From contig JAATGJ010000080.1 of assembly GCA_015654695.1 (NCBI GenBank), forward strand, positions 1-51,075: 51,075 nt of DNA. Reading direction: 5' to 3'. The DNA is from Chitinophagales bacterium. Its GTDB lineage: Bacteria > Bacteroidota > Bacteroidia > Chitinophagales > Chitinophagaceae. A program made the position numbers and the translations under genes. Shown in pieces: positions 17,846 to 25,328 of this stretch (the stretch's first letter is position 1; each line of letters starts with the position of its first letter). The notes under the pieces were generated by a model. It did no database searches and had not been told where the DNA came from. It saw only the letters and a list, made by a program, of their open reading frames with translations.

Positions 17846-19870
17846 ATGGTGAAAAGAAAAAATCCATACACTACACCAGGGAATCTATTTTTTATACTGT
17901 TGCTTTTCAGCAGGGTGACTGTTTTTTCTCAAACCAAAGAAACAGACAGTCTCAGGCTTGTTCTTGACAATCACAAAAATGAAGATACCGGGAAAGTAAA
18001 TACGCTGAACGCACTGGCGCTTGCATACAGGAGTAATGATGCGGATACCGCTATGTATTTTGCCGGCAGGGCATTAACACTTGCAACAAAACTGAATTAT
18101 GAATTGGGTATTGCAGATGCGAAATCAGGAACAGGCATAATAATGTCCAATCTCGGAAAATTTGATGAGGGGTTGAAAAACTGTATGGATGCCGTGAAGC
18201 TATATGACCAATTGCTCAGGTCATCAAATATCAGGGACAAATCAATAATCCTGCGAAAACAATCCTATGCTTACAATAGTGCCGGAATTATTTACTCGCA
18301 ACAGGGTAATTACCCGGAAGCGTTAAAGAATTTATATGCTGCCTTAAAGATCAGGGAAGAAACCGGTGATAAAAAAGGCGTGTCTTATACACAGAACAAT
18401 ATTGCAATTATTTATTTTACCCAACATAATTATGCCGGAGCGCTAAAGTATTTTTCCGCCTCTTTAAAAATAAGGGAAGAACTTGGGGATAAACGGGGCG
18501 TCTCCGATTCTTACAACAACATCGGCGTTATTTATCAAAATCAACACAACCAGCCGGAAGCACTGAAGAATTACCTGACTTCCTTAAAACTTGCGAGAGA
18601 AATAAACTACCAGGATGGCCTCGCTTCGGCTTATGTCAATATTGGAATTATTCAAACGGAGCAGGAAGATTATAACGAAGGGCTGAAGAATTTATTCGCT
18701 TCCTTAAAAATCAACGAAAACACAGGGAACCGGGAGTCTATTGCTTTGTGTTACGACAACATTGGAATTCATTATACGAAACGAAAACAATTCAGGGAAG
18801 CCGCCTATTACCTTAATAAATCCTTAGCGCTGTCACTTGAGATCGGCAGTATGGATAATATTAAAGAGAGTTATAAAGATCTTGCAAAAATGGATAGTGC
18901 GGCAGGTAACTATCACCAGGCGCTGCAGCATTACAAATTATATATCACTTACCGGGACAGTCTGTTCAATGAAGAAAATACAAGGAAATTAGTTCAGTCA
19001 CAAATGCAATACGACTTTGATAAAAAGGAAGATTCATTACAACAACAGCATTTCATCACGGAAACAAAACTACAGGCACAGCATAAACAAAAGTATTTCT
19101 ATTGGGGTGGTCTCGCTATGCTGGCAGCTCTTGCCTTTTTTGTTTTCCTCAATTTCCGCAATCAAAAGAAAATAAACAAACTGGCTGGCAACGCCCATGC
19201 CAAAGAAAAAGCGGAGCTGGAACTGCAAAGCCTGCGGGCTCAGCTCAATCCGCATTTTATGTTCAACTCACTGAATGCGATACAGGAACTGATATTACTG
19301 GAAGAAAATGAAAAATCACAATCTTACCTGGCCAGGTTTGCCAAGCTGCTGCGAATGCTTTTGGAAAATGCAGATAAGCCATTTATTCCGCTACAGAGAG
19401 AAATTGATTTTCTGCAACTATATCTTTCATTAGAGAATCTGCGTATTCCCGACCTGGAACATTCTATCACTATTGATCCGGCGATTGATACCGAACAAAC
19501 CATGATCCCCAACATGATCCTGCAACCCTATATTGAAAATGCTATCTGGCACGGGCTGTCACATAAGCAAAGTGACCGGAAACTATGGATACGTGTAACA
19601 AAAACAAACGGTATTGTTCAATATGCGATTGAAGACAACGGTGTGGGAAGAAAAAAATCGGCTGAATTGAAAAGTCTTTTCCGGAAGGAACATAAATCGA
19701 AAGGAATGGAGCTGTTATCAAAACGGTTTAAGTTACTAGCGAAAGAATATGGCTCCGATATTGAAACAACCATTACGGATATAATAAATAATGAAGCCGT
19801 ATCCGGAACTTTAGTAACGATCCGGGTGCCGGTGGCCTTTTCAGGAAAAATTAAAACCACAACATCATGA
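17846..19870 (+). CDS. TPR-repeat sensor histidine kinase (LytS/His_kinase type)
   Basis: The 674-residue protein starts with a signal/anchor segment (about 10-30), then seven or so tetratricopeptide repeats (about 50-370; repeated pattern such as GNYPEALKNLYAALKIREETGD), a coiled region, one transmembrane helix (about 412-432) and a LytS-type kinase domain with His470 in LNPHFMFNSLNAI and a C-terminal ATPase (IEDNGVGRKKS). TPRs lie outside the inner membrane, so the ligand is probably a periplasmic peptide or protein. The stop overlaps the start of the LytTR regulator by four bases (ATGA), so the pair is translationally coupled. Confidence 0.92.
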   Translation: MVKRKNPYTTPGNLFFILLLFSRVTVFSQTKETDSLRLVLDNHKNEDTGKVNTLNALALAYRSNDADTAMYFAGRALTLATKLNYELGIADAKSGTGIIMSNLGKFDEGLKNCMDAVKLYDQLLRSSNIRDKSIILRKQSYAYNSAGIIYSQQGNYPEALKNLYAALKIREETGDKKGVSYTQNNIAIIYFTQHNYAGALKYFSASLKIREELGDKRGVSDSYNNIGVIYQNQHNQPEALKNYLTSLKLAREINYQDGLASAYVNIGIIQTEQEDYNEGLKNLFASLKINENTGNRESIALCYDNIGIHYTKRKQFREAAYYLNKSLALSLEIGSMDNIKESYKDLAKMDSAAGNYHQALQHYKLYITYRDSLFNEENTRKLVQSQMQYDFDKKEDSLQQQHFITETKLQAQHKQKYFYWGGLAMLAALAFFVFLNFRNQKKINKLAGNAHAKEKAELELQSLRAQLNPHFMFNSLNAIQELILLEENEKSQSYLARFAKLLRMLLENADKPFIPLQREIDFLQLYLSLENLRIPDLEHSITIDPAIDTEQTMIPNMILQPYIENAIWHGLSHKQSDRKLWIRVTKTNGIVQYAIEDNGVGRKKSAELKSLFRKEHKSKGMELLSKRFKLLAKEYGSDIETTITDIINNEAVSGTLVTIRVPVAFSGKIKTTTS

Positions 19871-20634
19871 TACGGACCATTATTGTTGACGATGAGCCAT
19901 CAGCGGTCAATGTGTTAGCATTGCTGCTGAAAAGGAAATGCAAAGAAGATGTAGATGTCATTGCCACTTCCACCTCTCCCCTTGAGGGCAGAACACTGAT
20001 TGAACAACATAAACCCGATCTTGTTTTCCTGGATATAGAAATGCCTGGTATGACCGGTGTGGACCTGTTGCGTTCCTTTATCAATCCCGGTTTCCGGGTA
20101 ATATTTGTAACGGCTTATGATGCTTATGCCGTGGAGGCTTTTCGGCTGAGTGCATTGGATTACCTGCTGAAACCGGTGGAAGGAGATGATGTAATGAAGG
20201 CGGTGCAAAAAATAAAAACTGACATTAACAGAAATGAAAATACGATCAGTTCCCAGTTGCATCAACTGGAAAAACTGCTGATGCATAGTAACCACCCATC
20301 CGGCAGCAGGATCGGTATTGGTATGGCTGACAAAATTGTTTTTATAAATATCCCTGACATTATTTACTGCGAAGCCAATGGGGCCTACACACATGTGTAC
20401 CTGAAGGATGGTCAGAAGATGGTAGCGTCTAAATCCCTTGGTGATTTTGAAGCACAGCTTGTCTCCAATAAATTTTTCCGGATACATCATTCATCACTGA
20501 TCAACCTGAACCGGATAAAGGAATTTCAGCGGCATGATGGCGGCTACGTGATATTGGAAAACGGAAAGCAATTAGAAGTATCGCAACGGAAGCGAAAGGA
20601 TTTCCTGGACGCCATTCATGATATCGTAGTTTAA
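19867..20634 (+). CDS. LytTR-family response regulator
   Basis: The 255-residue protein has a receiver domain (acidic DDE 8-10, phospho-acceptor Asp56 in FLDIEMPG, conserved Lys in YLLKPVEG) and a C-terminal LytTR DNA-binding domain (about 155-255; ANGAYTHVYLKDGQ, FFRIHHSSLINLNRIKE). It is the cognate regulator of the TPR kinase with which it overlaps. Targets are unknown. A terminator follows directly. Confidence 0.94.
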   Translation: MIRTIIVDDEPSAVNVLALLLKRKCKEDVDVIATSTSPLEGRTLIEQHKPDLVFLDIEMPGMTGVDLLRSFINPGFRVIFVTAYDAYAVEAFRLSALDYLLKPVEGDDVMKAVQKIKTDINRNENTISSQLHQLEKLLMHSNHPSGSRIGIGMADKIVFINIPDIIYCEANGAYTHVYLKDGQKMVASKSLGDFEAQLVSNKFFRIHHSSLINLNRIKEFQRHDGGYVILENGKQLEVSQRKRKDFLDAIHDIVV

Positions 20635-20640
20635 AAAGAA

Positions 20641-20670
20641 AAACCCGGCAATAACTACCGGGTTTAAAAA
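20641..20670 (+). terminator. Terminator of the TPR kinase/LytTR operon
   Basis: AAACCCGG (20641-20648) and CCGGGTTT (20658-20665) form a perfect 8-base stem followed by a weak T-run on the plus strand; the A-run before it lets it serve the minus strand too, where a short gene ends at 20710. Confidence 0.8.
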
Positions 20671-20709
20671 ATCGACAGGCTGGTTATGGTTTAATGCCGT
20701 AATTATTTT

Positions 20710-20829
20710 TCATCGCTTTTCTCTCCACTCGTTCATCCGCTGTTTTATTTTGCTTCGGGGTCCTGAAAGTATGGAATGGATACTATTAGATTTACCAGTT
20801 GAAGCAGAAGATGGCTGCCGGTTTCTCAT
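20710..20829 (-). CDS. 39-residue peptide, short paralogue of the lipoprotein C-terminus
   Basis: An ATG at 20829 opens a 39-codon frame ending TGA. Its second half (SIHSILSGPRSKIKQRMNE) is nearly identical to the C-terminus of the lipoprotein at 21319-22335 (SIRSILSGPRSKIRQRMNE). The 23 bases at 20834-20856, just upstream of its start, are identical to 22340-22362 upstream of that gene. So it looks like a copy that kept the leader, the first codons and the C-terminal tail but lost the middle. It has no signal peptide, and is basic. It may be an expressed peptide or a deletion remnant. Confidence 0.55.
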   Translation of the reverse strand: MRNRQPSSASTGKSNSIHSILSGPRSKIKQRMNEWREKR

Positions 20830-20904
20830 GATTACTATTTTTGGTTATTAAATGTGCATGACTACAATTGCCGGTACATTCAAAAAACCTGGTAATTTCT
20901 TCCG

Positions 20905-21285
20905 TCATTTCTCCAGTACTGAGATGCCGTCTATACATTTACTTTTACAGGCTTGTATCTCCCCATAAAGACTTTTGTTGGCGTCCTTACATTTCCGCTC
21001 CATTTCCTTTGATATCGAAATAAGACAAGAATCTCTTTGCCGGGGAGAAGAAAGGTTATTACAATCCAGGATTCTGCCCAGGTTTCGTAACAATTGATCC
21101 AGTTTGCACTGCGCCATAGCATCCTCATACTGCTCCTGCTTTTCATCGCATGCTCTCCTGCAATTTTCATAGCTTGAAACGGAGGCGCTTATTTTGCTAT
21201 TAATCTGCTGCTGGTTATTGCATGATGTGGCTATTACAGTGATGAGTAGTAAAGCTGCTGCGGCTGCCAGTATCATCCTTTTCAT
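20905..21285 (-). CDS. Small cysteine-rich lipoprotein
   Basis: The 126-residue product has a lipoprotein signal peptide with lipobox ending ATSC (Cys22). The rest is helical and rich in Lys, Glu and Cys, with eight further cysteines spaced like helical pairs (NCRRAC, QCKLD, LDCNN, DSCLI, RKCKD, ACKSKC), so disulphide bonding outside the cytoplasm is likely. I recognise no family. It lies 33 bases after the next gene on the same strand, so they may be co-transcribed. Confidence 0.7.
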   Translation of the reverse strand: MKRMILAAAAALLLITVIATSCNNQQQINSKISASVSSYENCRRACDEKQEQYEDAMAQCKLDQLLRNLGRILDCNNLSSPRQRDSCLISISKEMERKCKDANKSLYGEIQACKSKCIDGISVLEK

Positions 21286-21318
21286 AAAAGAGTTTTAATG
21301 ATTATTGGTAGGTTTAAT

Positions 21319-22335
21319 TCATTTTAATTGTTTTCTCATCTCATTCATCCGTTGTCTTATTTTACTCCTTGGTCCTGAAAGAATAGAGCGGATAGACGGG
21401 GCTTTTCCGTTTAAAGGAGAAATATTCCTGTTACCCGCTTCGTTTGCTTTATGGTGCGATGAATGATCGTTGTTGCTGCGGCCACAATTTTCGAATTCAA
21501 AAGCAACAGACAGGGGCGTGCGACTCAGCTTATCCACGTAGCCAACATAAGAAGGATAATTCTGAAATGCCATCTGCCATTTAGTTTGACGGGGATCCTG
21601 GTCATAATAAACAGAGGCTACACCATTTTCATCATAATAGGTGATCTTTTCGCTGGAATACCACCTGTCAGTGGTGCCGAATGCGGCATTTGCATAAGGA
21701 AAGGAATAATCAACGCCAGGGGTGAGTTTGAGCGGGTTCCTGTAATGACTATAATACGTGTAATCGGCAGTTGCAAAAAGACTGCCGCTTATATGTAATT
21801 TCCAGCCTGCCAGGTCACCTTTTGCAGTATAGGTATTTGTAGTATAATAATCGTTATTAATACTTTCACCCTTTGTCATCTGGCCCTTCCTGTTATAGGT
21901 ATAATAAACAATATCCGCCACCTCTTTTGTATTGCCGCTATACCATATCTCTTTAACCACCTTATCATTTTTATAAAAAAAATGAATGGTATATAACAGT
22001 ACGTCGCCATCATAATTTCTTGCCTTTTTCAACCTGCCGTTGTGATCATATTCCATTTTATATACGCCACCATACCAGACCGCCCATTCATCAACAAGGC
22101 CTTTTTTGTAGCTGTAATAATCAAACTGGTGAAAATCGGCGACCCCGTCATAGTAATCAAATACCGCCACCCGGCAACCGCCGGAATGGCCTTTTTTTTC
22201 TGCAGACTGGTCAATGCTTTCTTCATTCAACTGGTTTATTTCCTCCTTCGGTTGTTGTATTTCTTTCCTGCAGCCCGAAAGCCAGATAAAAAAGGATAGA
22301 ATTATACTGCCTGAAATAATAAAATTCTTTCTCAT
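21319..22335 (-). CDS. Lipoprotein with YD/RHS-like strand repeats
   Basis: The 338-residue protein has a lipoprotein signal (WLSGC, Cys22), then an acidic linker and repeated strands such as YKMEYDHNGRLKKARNYDG, YTYNRKGQMTKGE and ITYYDENGVASVYY, which resemble YD-type repeats though they do not form a full RHS array. The last 45 residues form a separate Asn/His-rich linker and a basic helical tail (SIRSILSGPRSKIRQRMNE). That tail is copied in the 39-residue frame at 20710-20829. It is probably exposed at the cell envelope; the function is unknown. Confidence 0.7.
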   Translation of the reverse strand: MRKNFIISGSIILSFFIWLSGCRKEIQQPKEEINQLNEESIDQSAEKKGHSGGCRVAVFDYYDGVADFHQFDYYSYKKGLVDEWAVWYGGVYKMEYDHNGRLKKARNYDGDVLLYTIHFFYKNDKVVKEIWYSGNTKEVADIVYYTYNRKGQMTKGESINNDYYTTNTYTAKGDLAGWKLHISGSLFATADYTYYSHYRNPLKLTPGVDYSFPYANAAFGTTDRWYSSEKITYYDENGVASVYYDQDPRQTKWQMAFQNYPSYVGYVDKLSRTPLSVAFEFENCGRSNNDHSSHHKANEAGNRNISPLNGKAPSIRSILSGPRSKIRQRMNEMRKQLK

Positions 22336-22482
22336 GGTAACTATTTTTGGTTATTAAATGTGTATGGCATCCTGAATGTATTCCAGGATAAGAAGATTTA
22401 CAACCGGCCCTTTGTAACCGCTACAGGTATTTTGATAAGTGATGGAGCGGGAGGATAAGTGCAGGGGCCGGAGGATTTAGCC

Positions 22483-22623
22483 TTATGGTAACCGGGAGCT
22501 TATTGTTTTAGCTTCGAAGTAAAACATATCCAGTATGTATTCATACAAAAGCCAGCAAAGACCAGAAAATAGAACCAGGTACAGCAAAATGACCGCCGAA
22601 GATATTGCGATGTCCTTTTTCAT
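22483..22623 (-). CDS. 46-residue single-span membrane peptide
   Basis: An ATG at 22623 opens a 46-codon frame ending TAA at 22483-22485. It starts MKKDIAISS, followed by one hydrophobic helix (AVILLYLVLFSGLCWLLY) and a polar end. On the minus strand TAGTTTTG, a match to the -7 consensus, lies just before it. It occupies the otherwise empty stretch between the lipoprotein gene and nagA. No family recognised; a real gene is possible but not certain. Confidence 0.45.
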   Translation of the reverse strand: MKKDIAISSAVILLYLVLFSGLCWLLYEYILDMFYFEAKTISSRLP

Positions 22624-22751
22624 ACAAATAGCTTTAGCGATCCAAAACTATCCCGGCATACAACAGAATTCTACAGTGCATTGGTATCTGAAGTAAATGT
22701 TTTGATAAGTGACAGCATATAGGAACTGGTGGCGGAGAAAAAGGTAAATAA

Positions 22752-22759
22752 TATATTTG
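22752..22759 (+). promoter_or_regulatory. -7 box candidate at the nagA start
   Basis: TATATTTG is a full match to TAnnTTTG but overlaps the TTG proposed as start at 22757. If it is the promoter, the transcript begins near 22763-22767 and the coding start must lie further in, for example the TTG at 22775. No good -33 box is seen. Confidence 0.35.
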
Positions 22760-23878
22760 CATGAAAACTTATTATTGAGAAAAGTCAAAGCATATACCGC
22801 TGACCAGGTTTTTACTGGTGATGAATGGTTAAATCATCATGCGGTAATCATTGATAACGGGATGATAGTGGACGTTGCCCCTGCTGCCTCATTACAGGAA
22901 AACATAATCACAGAGAAATTGGAAGGCTGTTTCCTTGCACCCGCTTTTATTGATCTGCAGATTTATGGCGCTCATGAAAAGCTGCTGGCTGTTTACCCGG
23001 AAGCGGATTCATTATTTAAGCTAAACGAATACTGTAATAACGGAGGCGCTGCTTTTTGCCTGCCCACTGTCAGCACCAATACATATGAAGTGCTTTATAA
23101 ATGTATAGATGCGATAAAAGACTATTGGAATAAAGGGGGGCAGGGGATTTTGGGGTTTCATATAGAAGGGCCCTGGATAAACCCTGTCAAAAAGGGAGCG
23201 CATATTGAATCGCTGATACATTCTCCTTCCCTGAAGCAAGTGGAAGATCTGTTAAACTATGGTAAAGGAGTTATTAAAATAATAACACTGGCCCCGGAGG
23301 TTTGCAGTAAAGAAGTGATGGATTGCATTCTTTCCCATAACGTCATTATATCAGCGGGACATAGTAATGCAACCTATCACCAGGCGATGGATAGTTTTGC
23401 CGGCGGCATTATTACCGTCACACATTTATATAACGCCATGAGCCCGTTGCAGCATCGCCAGCCAGGATTAGTGGGGGCTACATTGGATCATACTACAGTA
23501 ATGGCCAGCATTATTCCTGATGGTCATCATGTGGACTTTGCTGCGATACGAATAGCCAAAGAGGTAATGAAAGAAAGGTTATTTGTAATCACAGATGCGG
23601 TAACCCAAACCGGTAAAGGATATTACCAGCATGAGCTGGTTGGAGATAAATATGAATCGTCAGGCATTCTCAGCGGCTCTGCTCTCACGATGGGCAAGGC
23701 TTTTTTCAACCTGGTAAAATATGCAGGCATTGAAAAAAGTGAAGCACTCCGGATGTGCAGCTTATACCCCGCCCGTGTTATCAACCGGGATCAGGACCTG
23801 GGTAAAATTGCAAAAGGATACCGTTTTAGCGTATCGGCAATAGACGAACAGGCAGAAACAGCCATCTTTCTTCCCTGA
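22757..23878 (+). CDS. nagA: N-acetylglucosamine-6-phosphate deacetylase
   Basis: The 373-residue protein has the NagA motifs: PAFIDLQIYG, the metal-ligand block HIEGPWI, SAGHSNATY, THLYNAM, the substrate-binding IPDGHHVD, and the catalytic Asp in VITDAVT, with the usual LSGSALTM near the end. It removes acetate from GlcNAc-6-phosphate in amino-sugar catabolism or cell-wall recycling. No nagB or transporter is adjacent. The start is odd: the frame has no suitable ATG, so a TTG at 22757 (or 22775) is assumed. An ATG at 22761 in another frame reads MKTYY then stop, as if one base were lost or gained near 22775. Confidence 0.9.
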   Translation: MHENLLLRKVKAYTADQVFTGDEWLNHHAVIIDNGMIVDVAPAASLQENIITEKLEGCFLAPAFIDLQIYGAHEKLLAVYPEADSLFKLNEYCNNGGAAFCLPTVSTNTYEVLYKCIDAIKDYWNKGGQGILGFHIEGPWINPVKKGAHIESLIHSPSLKQVEDLLNYGKGVIKIITLAPEVCSKEVMDCILSHNVIISAGHSNATYHQAMDSFAGGIITVTHLYNAMSPLQHRQPGLVGATLDHTTVMASIIPDGHHVDFAAIRIAKEVMKERLFVITDAVTQTGKGYYQHELVGDKYESSGILSGSALTMGKAFFNLVKYAGIEKSEALRMCSLYPARVINRDQDLGKIAKGYRFSVSAIDEQAETAIFLP

Positions 23879-23969
23879 TTTAAAAAAAATATTTGTCAGG
23901 ATATTGTCATGTTGGGGAAAATTCCAATCTTTAGTAGCCAACATTTTCTTCCACCAAACTGCCATTGAA

Positions 23970-24935
23970 ATGAGAAAGGTTTTTGTACTTGCAGCCATAC
24001 TTGTTATAAGCATGGCTGTTGTTTATTTTTCTTCGTGCAACAACGAAACAAAAGAACCCGAACCTACTGCAAACAAAGATTCCCTTGAGCAAGTAATAAA
24101 AAGGGGAGAATACCTGACCGTGCATGTAGCGATGTGCCTGGGTTGTCACAGTAAACGGGATTTTTCAAAATATTCCGGACCTGTAATGCCCGGCAGCGAA
24201 GGGGCAGGAGGAGAAGAATTTGGTGAGAAGATGGGTGTGCCGGGGGTGGTATATGCCCGCAACATTACTCCCGATGCGGAAACAGGTATCGGCACATGGA
24301 CAGATGATGAGATACTGAGATCTGTGACCCATGGCATCAGTAAGAATGGGGATACACTTTTCCCCATCATGCCTTATATGAATTATAACCGCATGGCAAA
24401 AGAAGACCTCCTGAGTATCATTGCTTATATCCGTACATTAAAGCCCATAAAAAGTAAAGTAGCTCCCAGGCAGTTAATGGCGCCCATAGCGGCGTTTTAT
24501 GCTCCACAATTTCTTCAGCCAACAATTGAAGGCAATGTTCGTCCGCCGGAAAGCGATAGAGTTAAATATGGCGAGTATATGACAACATTTGCAGTCTGTG
24601 GAGACTGCCACATCCCCATGACACCAAAGGGCCCGGATATGAGCCGTCCTTTTGCCGGCGGCTTCACATTTGATGTAGGGACTTTCAAAGTGGGTACTGC
24701 AAATATCACTCCTGATTCTGCTACTGGTATCGGCGCCTGGACCGAGGAACGTTTCCTGAATAAATTCACGCTGTACCGGGAAGAAAAGAACTATGATTTT
24801 AATCCGGGAAAAGAAAATTCATATATGCCCATCTCGGCCTATGCGGGTATGAAAGACGATGACCTTAAAGCCATTTTCGCTTATCTCCATAGCATAAAAC
24901 CGATCAGTAATAAAGTAGAAAAATATCCGAAATAA
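23970..24935 (+). CDS. Diheme c-type cytochrome, probable lipoprotein
   Basis: The ATG at 23970 (MRKVFVLAAILV) opens a signal sequence ending YFSSC, so the mature protein is probably lipid-anchored at Cys23. The 321-residue protein contains two c-type domains with heme motifs CLGCH (56-60) and CGDCH (210-214). Both domains have an internal NITPD-x-TGIG-W block and a Met (MPYMNYN, MPISAYAGM) suited as axial ligand. The duplicated layout resembles cytochrome subunits of alcohol/aldehyde-type dehydrogenases. No dehydrogenase or oxidase gene is adjacent, so the partner is unknown. A terminator follows. Confidence 0.87.
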   Translation: MRKVFVLAAILVISMAVVYFSSCNNETKEPEPTANKDSLEQVIKRGEYLTVHVAMCLGCHSKRDFSKYSGPVMPGSEGAGGEEFGEKMGVPGVVYARNITPDAETGIGTWTDDEILRSVTHGISKNGDTLFPIMPYMNYNRMAKEDLLSIIAYIRTLKPIKSKVAPRQLMAPIAAFYAPQFLQPTIEGNVRPPESDRVKYGEYMTTFAVCGDCHIPMTPKGPDMSRPFAGGFTFDVGTFKVGTANITPDSATGIGAWTEERFLNKFTLYREEKNYDFNPGKENSYMPISAYAGMKDDDLKAIFAYLHSIKPISNKVEKYPK

Positions 24936-24958
24936 ATTTATTGCAGGTGTACAGGAAG

Positions 24959-24983
24959 GAGCAGTGAATAGCTGCTCTTTTTT
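24959..24983 (+). terminator. Terminator after the cytochrome c gene
   Basis: GAGCAG (24959-24964) and CTGCTC (24972-24977) pair around a 7-base loop and are followed by TTTTTT. Confidence 0.8.
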
Positions 24984-25092
24984 GTTGTTGTATTCTTTCC
25001 GGTTTGTTGCAGGAATGCAAAAAATAATAAAGCGCAAAAAAATTGGAGCAGGATGATTAAATTTGCAATACATAAATAAAATTGATCATCCT

Positions 25093-25245
25093 ATGTCACT
25101 CCTGAACAACAATAACAAAAAAGACAAAAAGAAGAATCAGCAACAGCGTAACACTCCGGGTTTTCCTGCTCCCAAGGGAAAAGCAAATACAAAAGGAGTG
25201 GTGAAAAACACTAAACTTACAGGTGGTTCTCAACGCGGTTCTTAG
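25093..25245 (+). CDS. Small basic, Asn/Lys/Gln-rich protein
   Basis: The 50-residue product (start ATG 25093, MSLLNNNNKKDKKKNQQQRN) is very basic and of low complexity, without signal peptide or membrane segment. Its end (KNTKLTGGSQRGS) is more regular. The composition suggests nucleic-acid or ribosome association, but no family is recognised. It follows the cytochrome terminator and precedes the helicase gene by 83 bases on the same strand. Confidence 0.55.
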   Translation: MSLLNNNNKKDKKKNQQQRNTPGFPAPKGKANTKGVVKNTKLTGGSQRGS

Positions 25246-25328
25246 TACTGCTTCGCTTCCGGTAAATTTCTGCGATCAACTTACTCACCCCGGCCCGGTC
25301 ATTCGGCGCTATCCTGTAACTTGCAGGC

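Noticed and set aside
23909-23950. ATGTTGG/CCAACAT inverted repeat before the cytochrome c gene
   Set aside because: Short arms with a long AT-rich loop; no link to a promoter or to a similar site elsewhere in the window.
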